The translations under genes were made by a program, and so were the position numbers. This document shows positions 1-6,882 of a stretch of 24,061 nucleotides of DNA, in pieces. Every line of letters starts with the position of its first letter. Position 1 is the stretch's first letter. Source of the stretch: Bacteroidales bacterium (GTDB lineage Bacteria > Bacteroidota > Bacteroidia > Bacteroidales > VadinHA17); contig DOTV01000193.1 in NCBI GenBank assembly GCA_003520925.1, positions 40,764 through 64,824 of the forward strand, read 5' to 3'. The notes beneath the pieces are model-generated. The model made no database searches, was not told the DNA's origin, and was given only the letters and a program-made list of their open reading frames with translations.

Positions 1-2013
1 CAGGAGGAGAGCAACTGGGAAAAGCAATCAAGCACAGGCCCGGGAATGCTTTACAACTTCGGGGAGATATACGGGATAAAAGGCCTTAAAAAATCAAAGC
101 GCCTTGAAGTAATGCCCTTTGTGCTGGGTGATCTTAAGACGATGAAGAAAGATCCCGGTAATCCGTATGCGGAAAATGGCAGAATATGGGGCGGAAATGC
201 CGGGCTCGATGCCAAGATAGGGATATCCAGCAACTTCACAGTAGATCTGACTGTCAATCCCGACTTCGGCCAGGTCGAATCTGATCCGTCGGTGATGAAC
301 CTTACAGCTTTTGAAACTTTCTATGAAGAAAAGAGACCTTTTTTCCTTGAAGGTCTGACAATTTTCGATTACAAATTTGACAGGCAGAACCTGTTTTATT
401 CAAGACGTATCGGACATTCACCCACATATTCTGTGTATGATGATAACGAGCATTTCGTGAAGGCACCTGATATGACAACAATTCTTGATGCGGTCAAGCT
501 CAGCGGAACGACCTCAGGCGGATTGTCGGTAGGACTCATTCAGAGTGTTACGGGAAATGAGTATGCCAGGATCACTGATCTGGATGGCAACGAAACTAGA
601 CAAAAGGTAGAGCCCCTTACCAACTACATGGTCGGACGAGTTCAGCAGGGTTATGGAGCCGGAAACACTATAATAGGAGGTATGTTCACATCGACAAACC
701 GCTTCATCGAAGATGACCATCTTAATTTCATGACCAGGGATGCCTTTACCGGCGGATTCGATCTGCTCCATCACTGGAAGGACAAGAAGTTTTTTGTAAA
801 TGCAAAAATAATGGGCAGTTATGTCAAAGGAAGCCGTGAAGCCATAACAGCACTTCAGGAATCGCCGGTGCACTATTTTCAGCGTCCAGGAGCCAATTAT
901 CTCAATTATGACAATTCCAGAACAAGCCTCAGCGGTTCGGGCGGAAAAATAGAGATAGGGAAGGGTGCCGGGGGATTCTGGAAATACTCCACCGCAATTT
1001 CCTGGCTGACTCCCGGTCTCGAAATGAATGACCTTGGCTACTTAAGAACAGCCGATCAGATAGAGAACCAGAATAAAATTTCATATCTGATCGTAAAACC
1101 GGTATCGATATTCCGAACTTTCAACATTGGCTTTGAAGAACGGAATTCCTGGAATTTCAATGGCACCTCCCTCGGATGGGATGCTGAACTGGCACTTACA
1201 ACAATGTTCAATAACCAGTGGAGCCTGAATGCTGAAGTTGCATATCATTCCCAGGACATTGACACAAGATTGCTGAGGGGCGGATATGACATCCGGATGC
1301 CCTCCGCTACTGAATTTGCAGGAACAATCAAAACCGATCAGTCAAAAAAATATGTTGCTCATGTTTCCTACCAGCACATGAAAGCCGGAAACAACTCTGC
1401 CTCTCAATGGGCGGTATCTTCAGGAATTTCAGTTCGGCCTTTCAGTATGCTGAAGCTGGGTGTGACTGCATTATACGAAGAGAACCAGGATGAACTTCAA
1501 TATGTTGCAACGGGTGATACTTATCAGAACAGTAAGAGATATATTCTCGGGACAATCGATCAGAAAACTCTTAATCTGATCTTCAGGGTCGACCTTAATC
1601 TGACTCCCGAATTTTCAGTTCAGTACTATGGAAGTCCTTTTATTTCAAAGGGCAGCTATTCAGAGCTGAAGCGGGTAACAGCTCCTGATTCAAAGAATTA
1701 TGATGAGAGGTTCAGCATCTATCAGAATCCTCTTCTGTACAACGGAACATACTTTCTTACCGATTATGATGATAATCTGCCTACAGTGGTTTCAGTAAGC
1801 AATCCCGATTTCAATTTCCATCAGTTCCGCTCAAACCTTGTTGCAAAATGGGAATATCGACTGGGATCATACGTTTATTTTGTTTGGTCAAGCGACCGTA
1901 CCGGCAGCAATAATTCTTCCGGTGCGTCTTTCCGCGATTCATACGGTTATCTAGGAGATGTTTTTCCGAATAATATTTTTCTGGTCAAGCTGAGTTACTG
2001 GTTCTCCCTGTAA
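1..2013 (+). CDS. DUF5916 family outer-membrane-type protein, 5' truncated by the window edge
   Basis: The reading frame is open from base 1, so the gene starts upstream of the window and the ATG at 46 is probably internal; 670 residues are visible. The segment around bases 259-354 carries a run typical of DUF5916 proteins as I know them (DFGQVESDP, then KRPFFLEG). In complete members this follows an N-terminal CBM9-like carbohydrate-binding domain, which would lie off the left edge. The rest is rich in alternating aromatic and polar beta strands and ends in LSYWFSL, an aromatic C-terminus like that of outer-membrane barrels. The biochemical role of the family is not established; an outer-membrane location is inferred. 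It is separated from the next operon by 317 bp and is probably transcribed independently of it. Confidence 0.85.
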   Translation, partial: QEESNWEKQSSTGPGMLYNFGEIYGIKGLKKSKRLEVMPFVLGDLKTMKKDPGNPYAENGRIWGGNAGLDAKIGISSNFTVDLTVNPDFGQVESDPSVMNLTAFETFYEEKRPFFLEGLTIFDYKFDRQNLFYSRRIGHSPTYSVYDDNEHFVKAPDMTTILDAVKLSGTTSGGLSVGLIQSVTGNEYARITDLDGNETRQKVEPLTNYMVGRVQQGYGAGNTIIGGMFTSTNRFIEDDHLNFMTRDAFTGGFDLLHHWKDKKFFVNAKIMGSYVKGSREAITALQESPVHYFQRPGANYLNYDNSRTSLSGSGGKIEIGKGAGGFWKYSTAISWLTPGLEMNDLGYLRTADQIENQNKISYLIVKPVSIFRTFNIGFEERNSWNFNGTSLGWDAELALTTMFNNQWSLNAEVAYHSQDIDTRLLRGGYDIRMPSATEFAGTIKTDQSKKYVAHVSYQHMKAGNNSASQWAVSSGISVRPFSMLKLGVTALYEENQDELQYVATGDTYQNSKRYILGTIDQKTLNLIFRVDLNLTPEFSVQYYGSPFISKGSYSELKRVTAPDSKNYDERFSIYQNPLLYNGTYFLTDYDDNLPTVVSVSNPDFNFHQFRSNLVAKWEYRLGSYVYFVWSSDRTGSNNSSGASFRDSYGYLGDVFPNNIFLVKLSYWFSL

Positions 2014-2032
2014 ATCACATTTTCTGAGATTC

Positions 2033-2182
2033 ATGGGGCGTAATGAAAAACTTCCGGTAATGATCAGGATCATTGACAATAATGAGGTGATAAATGAGTT
2101 TTATAAGTTAATCGGGACTGACTTGCTTACGGGAAGAGGAAAAGGCATCTCAGACTCAGTTTTTGGTCACTTAAAACTATGA
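2033..2182 (+). pseudogene. Short ORF resembling the C-terminal part of DUF190 (possible gene remnant)
   Basis: A 49-codon frame begins with ATG at 2033 and ends with TGA at 2182. Its segment EKLPVMIRIIDNNEVINEF resembles, from memory of the family, the conserved EKLPIVVEIVDEAEKIDNF region near the C-terminus of DUF190 proteins (small PII-like ferredoxin-fold proteins). The upstream two thirds of such a protein are absent: the frame begins only 20 bp after the preceding stop. The residues after this segment do not look like DUF190. I read it as a decayed 3' fragment, though a chance ORF or a small independent gene cannot be excluded. No convincing ribosome binding site was seen. Confidence 0.35.
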
Positions 2183-2330
2183 CGTTTGTCTTTGAAATCA
2201 TGCAGGAAGTCAAAATATTACATTATTTCTTTTGCAAGGCTGATAAAAATCGCCAATTTTGACAGAATGAACTGCCTGAGTTCAGACAGCATTATTTTAT
2301 GTTAGTAATTCAAAACTCTGGTATCTGATA
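2183..2330. other. Noncoding leader upstream of the response-regulator operon
   Basis: This is the remainder of the only gap over 300 bp in the window (2014-2330). I see no coding frame in it. It is AT-rich and carries an imperfect inverted repeat at 2272-2289, annotated separately. A promoter for the downstream four-gene operon is expected here by position. I could not place a clear Bacteroidota -33 TTTG / -7 TAnnTTTG pair at the usual spacing. Confidence 0.4.
2272..2289. promoter_or_regulatory. Imperfect inverted repeat upstream of the response regulator
   Basis: The sequence CTGCCTGAGTTCAGACAG is an 18-bp near-palindrome with arms CTGCCTGA and TCAGACAG, seven of eight pairs matching around a 2-bp centre. 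It lies 41 bp before the response-regulator start codon. It could be an operator or a weak hairpin. The following bases (CATTATTTTA) are only mildly T-rich, so a terminator reading is weaker. Confidence 0.3.
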
Positions 2331-2690
2331 ATGAAGATATTGATTTGTGAAGATAATCCTATGGCAATGAAGACCCTGTCAGTTGTCCTTGAAAGGGAAG
2401 GATATACAGCTGATGTGGCGGATGACGGGAACGTGGGAATGGAGATGCTTCAGAAGAACGAATACGATCTCCTGGTCGTTGATATTCATCTCCCTTACCG
2501 CAGCGGGCTTGAACTCATCAAGTTTGTCAGGTCAGAACAGGGAAAAGATACTCCGGTAATTATTCTTTCAGCGTTCAGCGATATTCAGATGCAACGACAG
2601 GCTGGTGAACTGGGAATCAGCGAATATATTGTAAAACCTTTTAATCCTGTTGATCTGGTTGCCAGGATCAAATCAATTCTCAACAAGTAA
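2331..2690 (+). CDS. Single-domain response regulator (CheY-like receiver)
   Basis: The 119-residue protein is a receiver domain and nothing else. It shows the acidic pair E7/D8, the phospho-acceptor Asp51 in LLVVDIHLP, Ser80 in the switch position (VIILSAFSD) and Lys102 in YIVKPFNP. It is therefore expected to be phosphorylated at Asp51 by a histidine kinase, none of which is encoded in the window. Without a DNA-binding output domain it should act by protein-protein contact. It is the first gene of a tight operon: its stop is 3 bp before the next ATG, and three envelope/polysaccharide-type genes follow. A role in controlling that machinery after translation is inferred from position. Confidence 0.93.
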   Translation: MKILICEDNPMAMKTLSVVLEREGYTADVADDGNVGMEMLQKNEYDLLVVDIHLPYRSGLELIKFVRSEQGKDTPVIILSAFSDIQMQRQAGELGISEYIVKPFNPVDLVARIKSILNK

Positions 2691-2693
2691 ATC

Positions 2694-3782
2694 ATGCGCA
2701 GACTTTTATTACTTCTATTTGTTGGGTTTGTTATCCCTGGAATATTCAGCCTTTCGCAGCTTTTATCGCAGGAAATAGTCAATCCTGAAACCGAATACCT
2801 CAGGATCAGAACCATGGCTTTTGAGGGAAACTATGATACAGCAGCTGCTGATGCCCGGAGACTTGTAAATGCTTTTCCCACATACGGCGATGCACGAATT
2901 CTCCTGGGCCGTATCCTTGCCTGGCAGAAGGATTATAAACAGGCTGCCGCCGTAATAGATACTCTTCTTACAACTGAACCTGACAATGCCGATGCTCTTG
3001 CAGCCAGACGTGATATTTCACTCTGGTCAAAGGAGAACACGGCTGTCTCGACTGATATCCGCACAGGTTATTCATTCGACTATTTCACCAAACCCTACAC
3101 GAGATTCTGGCAGGTTTTCAGTATCGGGGCCGGCCACAGGTTCAGCTGGGGTCCTGCATCGGCCGGAGTCAATATAGGCAATCTGATTACCGATGAAACA
3201 ACGAATATTTATGCTACAGAACTTCAGTTTGAAGCAGAAGCATATCCCAGGCTCTCAAATCAAAATTACACTTACCTTGCCTATGCTTACAGCCCGGGAA
3301 CATATTTCCCGACACACAGGGCTGCTTTTGAAATATGGCAGATTTTACCTGCCGGATGGGCAGTTTCAGGCGGACTAAATTATTATTACTTCGACAGGAA
3401 TATTTTTATAGCTCTTGCATCAGTTGAAAAATACCTGGGAAAGTACTGGTTGTCAGGTAAATCCTATGTATATTTCAAGGAGGGTGGTCCAAGGACTTCT
3501 TTCTATCTGAATGTGCGACGTTATTTCAATGATTTTGATTACCTTCAGCTGACCCTTGGTACGGGTACAGCACCGGATGAACCATACGGTATCCGGGAAG
3601 ACATAAATCGGTTGAGTGCTAATAGTGTGAGGCTTGCATATAATTTCAATGTAAAGGGCAGATTTTCTGTGCGTCTGGGTACGGGTTATTCCCTTGAAGA
3701 GTATGATGCAGAGGAAGGTCCGGCTAAAAGAGACAGGTTTGAAGGAAATTTAAACTTAATATATGCTCTTAAAATGAAGTGA
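2694..3782 (+). CDS. TPR-containing YaiO-family outer membrane beta-barrel protein
   Basis: The 362-residue product begins with a signal peptide (about residues 1-26, ending before QEIVNPETEY). Two TPR-like helical repeats follow at about 36-110 (GNYDTAAADARRL, then DYKQAAAVIDTLL and EPDNADALAARRD). From about 115 to the end the sequence is beta-strand rich, with the GYSFDYF-to-GAGHRF pattern typical of YaiO-family barrels. A periplasmic TPR joined to an outer-membrane barrel recalls PgaA, the exporter of poly-N-acetylglucosamine, although the barrel here is smaller and the families differ. In E. coli, yaiO lies near the glycosyltransferase gene yaiP. The 3' end overlaps the next gene by 4 bp (ATGA), suggesting translational coupling. 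An exopolysaccharide export or anchoring role is inferred. Confidence 0.85.
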   Translation: MRRLLLLLFVGFVIPGIFSLSQLLSQEIVNPETEYLRIRTMAFEGNYDTAAADARRLVNAFPTYGDARILLGRILAWQKDYKQAAAVIDTLLTTEPDNADALAARRDISLWSKENTAVSTDIRTGYSFDYFTKPYTRFWQVFSIGAGHRFSWGPASAGVNIGNLITDETTNIYATELQFEAEAYPRLSNQNYTYLAYAYSPGTYFPTHRAAFEIWQILPAGWAVSGGLNYYYFDRNIFIALASVEKYLGKYWLSGKSYVYFKEGGPRTSFYLNVRRYFNDFDYLQLTLGTGTAPDEPYGIREDINRLSANSVRLAYNFNVKGRFSVRLGTGYSLEEYDAEEGPAKRDRFEGNLNLIYALKMK

Positions 3783-5431
3783 TGAAATACAGGTTCCTGA
3801 CCATATTGTCACTTTTATTATTCACCTGTACACAGGCTGGTCCGGCTGTTAATACTTCGGCAGTATCCATTCATCCTTCTCCTATTTACATTACCGACGG
3901 TGTTGCACTGATAACATCGGAGATGAACAATAACAGGATCGATAACCTTATTAGTCTTTCAAAAGACATCTATCCTATTCAGATCGGTGCCTTCAGACTC
4001 AAGACTAATGCTGAAGTAATGTTTGCAAAAGTTGCCAGAGTCCTAGGGAAAGATGTTATAATGATCGAGGAAGAGGGCTTTTTCAAGATCCGCGTCACAA
4101 AGCTGAATAAGGAGAAGATAAGAAATTATCTTGAACCAGATATAAAGATTAATAATACGGTTGCCGGATTCAGAGATCAGACAATGACCCAGGACACTGT
4201 CAAAAGGACCATCGTTTCACCAGACATGACCCTGATTTCCGAGCCGGTTGCCGACACAGTGATCACGGCTCCGCCGGTAGACGCATCAACCCCGGAAGTA
4301 AAACCTATAGAAGAACCCAGACGCAAATTTTTCCTGCTTAATACAGACAGCCCCTGGCTTAAGCGTATAAATTACTTCGGCAAATCATTCGCTCTCGTTA
4401 ATGCCCTTATAATTACAATCTTCATTTCGATCGCTACAATGCTTATCCTCCTTGTGGTTATTCTTCTGAACAGAACCAGGATGGAAAAGGAAGAGGACCT
4501 TAAGCAATACCTGGCAGAAACGTATCAGGGAATGATAATCGATTATCTTTTTACGGGTAGCAGTCCGGACAGGTTCCGGAGTATTGCTTCTGACACTTAC
4601 AGGAGGCAGGCCCTTATTGATCAGATGATTGATGTCAGCGTTAACCTTAAGGGAGATGCTGAAGAAAAGCTTTGCGGCCTTTACATTTATCTTGGCCTCG
4701 ACAGGGATTCGATAAATCGCGCAAATGACTACCGGTGGCATAAAAAAATAAAGGGATTCCGCGAACTGGCCTTCATGAATATTAAAGATGCAAATGATTC
4801 AATATATAAGGCTCTTAACTCAAAGAACGATATTCTGAGGATGGAAGCCCAGATCGCTCTTGTAAGACTTTCAGATGAAGATCCTTTTGATTTTCTGTTT
4901 CAGCTTGTCCGGCCCTTTTCTCTCTGGGAACAGATAACTCTCCATGAGCTTATTATCCAACATGACCTGCCTGTCCCTGAGTTTAAAAGATTCCTGAAGG
5001 CTTCCAACCCAACAGTTGTTATGTTCGCCCTCAGAATGATAAAGGAGTTCAGGCAGAAAGACGCTGAAGAAGATCTGAGAGATACTCTCGAACACCCGTC
5101 TCCCGATGTACGGCGGCTGGCTGTTCAGGTCGCGGGCGATATGGAAATGCGCTCTTCTCTCGACGTTATGAAAAGAATGTACAAGAGTCAGGACTACAAT
5201 ACCTGCCTTGAGATAATAAGAGCAATGGCTAAAATGCCTGATCCGTCACTTATGGGATTCCTTAAGCTAGTTCTTGATAAGGAAGATGACGTTCAGCTTC
5301 AGATCGAAGCCACAAAAGCTATTGAAAACAATGGCGAAGAAGGCGTAAAAACCCTTGTGAAACTAATGAAATCGGAATATAAGAACTACAATATTATTGT
5401 AAGGCACGTACTTGACCGCAGAATACTATAA
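3779..5431 (+). CDS. SPOR-like, transmembrane, HEAT-repeat protein
   Basis: This 550-residue protein has an unusual order of parts. Residues 1-20 look like a signal sequence; LFTC is not a convincing lipobox because Thr precedes Cys. Residues about 64-118 resemble a SPOR domain (YPIQIGAF near the start, GFFKIRVTKLN near the end), a fold known to bind peptidoglycan glycans. A Pro/Thr-rich linker follows, then one strong membrane helix at about 204-230. The C-terminal part, especially about 335-550, is made of alpha-helical HEAT-like repeats (for example HPSPDVRRLAVQVAGDM). If the N-terminus is exported, SPOR is periplasmic and the HEAT repeats are cytoplasmic. It overlaps the upstream barrel gene by 4 bp and ends 5 bp before the glycosyltransferase, so it is probably a scaffold of that system. 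The function is not known to me. Confidence 0.8.
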   Translation: MMKYRFLTILSLLLFTCTQAGPAVNTSAVSIHPSPIYITDGVALITSEMNNNRIDNLISLSKDIYPIQIGAFRLKTNAEVMFAKVARVLGKDVIMIEEEGFFKIRVTKLNKEKIRNYLEPDIKINNTVAGFRDQTMTQDTVKRTIVSPDMTLISEPVADTVITAPPVDASTPEVKPIEEPRRKFFLLNTDSPWLKRINYFGKSFALVNALIITIFISIATMLILLVVILLNRTRMEKEEDLKQYLAETYQGMIIDYLFTGSSPDRFRSIASDTYRRQALIDQMIDVSVNLKGDAEEKLCGLYIYLGLDRDSINRANDYRWHKKIKGFRELAFMNIKDANDSIYKALNSKNDILRMEAQIALVRLSDEDPFDFLFQLVRPFSLWEQITLHELIIQHDLPVPEFKRFLKASNPTVVMFALRMIKEFRQKDAEEDLRDTLEHPSPDVRRLAVQVAGDMEMRSSLDVMKRMYKSQDYNTCLEIIRAMAKMPDPSLMGFLKLVLDKEDDVQLQIEATKAIENNGEEGVKTLVKLMKSEYKNYNIIVRHVLDRRIL

Positions 5432-5436
5432 CAACT

Positions 5437-6882
5437 ATGGGATTTATTTTCGGAAATATTATTTTCTATCTGACCCTGTTCCTCTTCGTGTCATATCTAA
5501 TGCTCGGCATTTTTTCAGCCATTGCATTGAGAAAATATCTTCGCAAGAACAGTTATATTAATTACAATTCACTTGTCCTTTCGCCGCTAAGCCCGAAGAT
5601 ATCCATTATTGCCCCGGCATTTAATGAAAGCAAGACCATTATCGATAATATCCGGACTCTTCTGTCACTTTACTATAATAACTTTGAAGTTGTAATAGTT
5701 AATGATGGCTCAACTGACGATACTTTTGAGCTGATGAAAGATGCCTATGATCTGACAAGGGTCAATTATTACTTCGATTACCGGATTCCCTGTGAAAGGA
5801 TAAGGGGAGTTTACAGGTCTAAGAATCCCTCATATAACCGGCTTACAATCATAGACAAGAACAACGGAGGAAAAGCTGATTCACTAAATGCGGGAATAAA
5901 TATCTGCAAAAGCGACCTTTTTGTATCGATCGATGCTGATTCAATTATTGAAGCTGATTCGATACTTAAGCTTGTGAAGCCATTTCTTGAAGAGAAGGAG
6001 AAGAAGGTTATCGGTACAGGCGGTGTCATAAGAATAGTAAACTCATGTGATGTGGAACGGGGCCATATCAGGGAGATTAAGATACCATCGCAGTTCTTAC
6101 CCCGCCTGCAGGTGCTTGAATACACCCGCGCATTCCTGCTTGGCAGAATGGCATGGAGCCACCTCGACGGATTGATGCTTATCTCAGGCGCTATGGGTAT
6201 TTTCGATCGCGAGACAGTGATAAATGCAGGAGGATACAATATAAAGACTGTGGGAGAGGATATGGAACTTGTTCTGAGGATGCGGCGTTATATGGCTGAA
6301 AACGATCAGAAATATGAGGTCACATATATCCCTGATCCATTATGCTGGACTGAAGTACCTTCCGACCTCAGGTCGATGAGAAAACAAAGGACGCGCTGGA
6401 CACGCGGACTGATCGAATCGCTTCGCACCCATCGTAAGATGTTCTTTAACAGTAGCTACGGAAAGCTGGGCCTCATGGGATATCCATACTGGTTCTTCTT
6501 TGAATGGATGGCTCCCCTCGTAGCTTTTGCCGGATTCATTTATACGATATATCTTATTATAAGAGACTCCCTTAACTGGCCTTTTTATCTTCTTCTTTTC
6601 GTTTTTGTTTATTCTTTCGCAGTATGCCTTTCGACATGGGCAATCCTTTTTGAAGAGATCACTTTCCATAAGTACAAAAAGAAAAGAGATGTTCTCAAAC
6701 TCATCGGCATTGCAATGCTGGAACCATTCTTTTACCCCGTCCATACTTATTTTGCAGTAAGAGGCAATCTTGAAGCCCTGCGGGGAAAGAAAGGATGGGG
6801 CACTGCAGAACGATCGGGGTTCAGCAAAAAGAAGAAAGTCAGGACAAAAGTTGCAGAAGAAGATAAAGATCTCAATCTGTAA
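5437..6882 (+). CDS. Membrane processive family 2 glycosyltransferase (PgaC/BcsA-like)
   Basis: The 481-residue product has an N-terminal membrane helix (about 6-32), a cytoplasmic GT-A domain and at least two C-terminal membrane segments (about 355-376 and 381-405). The catalytic signature of processive GT2 enzymes is complete: Asp90 in VNDGSTDD, Asp166/Asp168 in SIDADS, Glu274/Asp275 in GEDMEL and the QxxRW motif as QRTRW (317-321). NNGGKADSLNAG (about 142-153) is also typical. Such enzymes polymerise a nucleotide-sugar at the inner membrane while extruding the glycan; cellulose, poly-GlcNAc and hyaluronan synthases are relatives. The sugar cannot be deduced from sequence alone. It is the last gene of the four-gene operon. 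Its final 11 bp overlap the 3' end of the convergent hydrolase gene. The C-terminal tail after GWGTAERSGF is Lys-rich. Confidence 0.92.
   Translation: MGFIFGNIIFYLTLFLFVSYLMLGIFSAIALRKYLRKNSYINYNSLVLSPLSPKISIIAPAFNESKTIIDNIRTLLSLYYNNFEVVIVNDGSTDDTFELMKDAYDLTRVNYYFDYRIPCERIRGVYRSKNPSYNRLTIIDKNNGGKADSLNAGINICKSDLFVSIDADSIIEADSILKLVKPFLEEKEKKVIGTGGVIRIVNSCDVERGHIREIKIPSQFLPRLQVLEYTRAFLLGRMAWSHLDGLMLISGAMGIFDRETVINAGGYNIKTVGEDMELVLRMRRYMAENDQKYEVTYIPDPLCWTEVPSDLRSMRKQRTRWTRGLIESLRTHRKMFFNSSYGKLGLMGYPYWFFFEWMAPLVAFAGFIYTIYLIIRDSLNWPFYLLLFVFVYSFAVCLSTWAILFEEITFHKYKKKRDVLKLIGIAMLEPFFYPVHTYFAVRGNLEALRGKKGWGTAERSGFSKKKKVRTKVAEEDKDLNL

Noticed and set aside
3779..3850. A lipoprotein signal on the SPOR/HEAT protein
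   Set aside because: The only candidate lipobox is LFTC, with Thr before Cys, which is not a convincing match.
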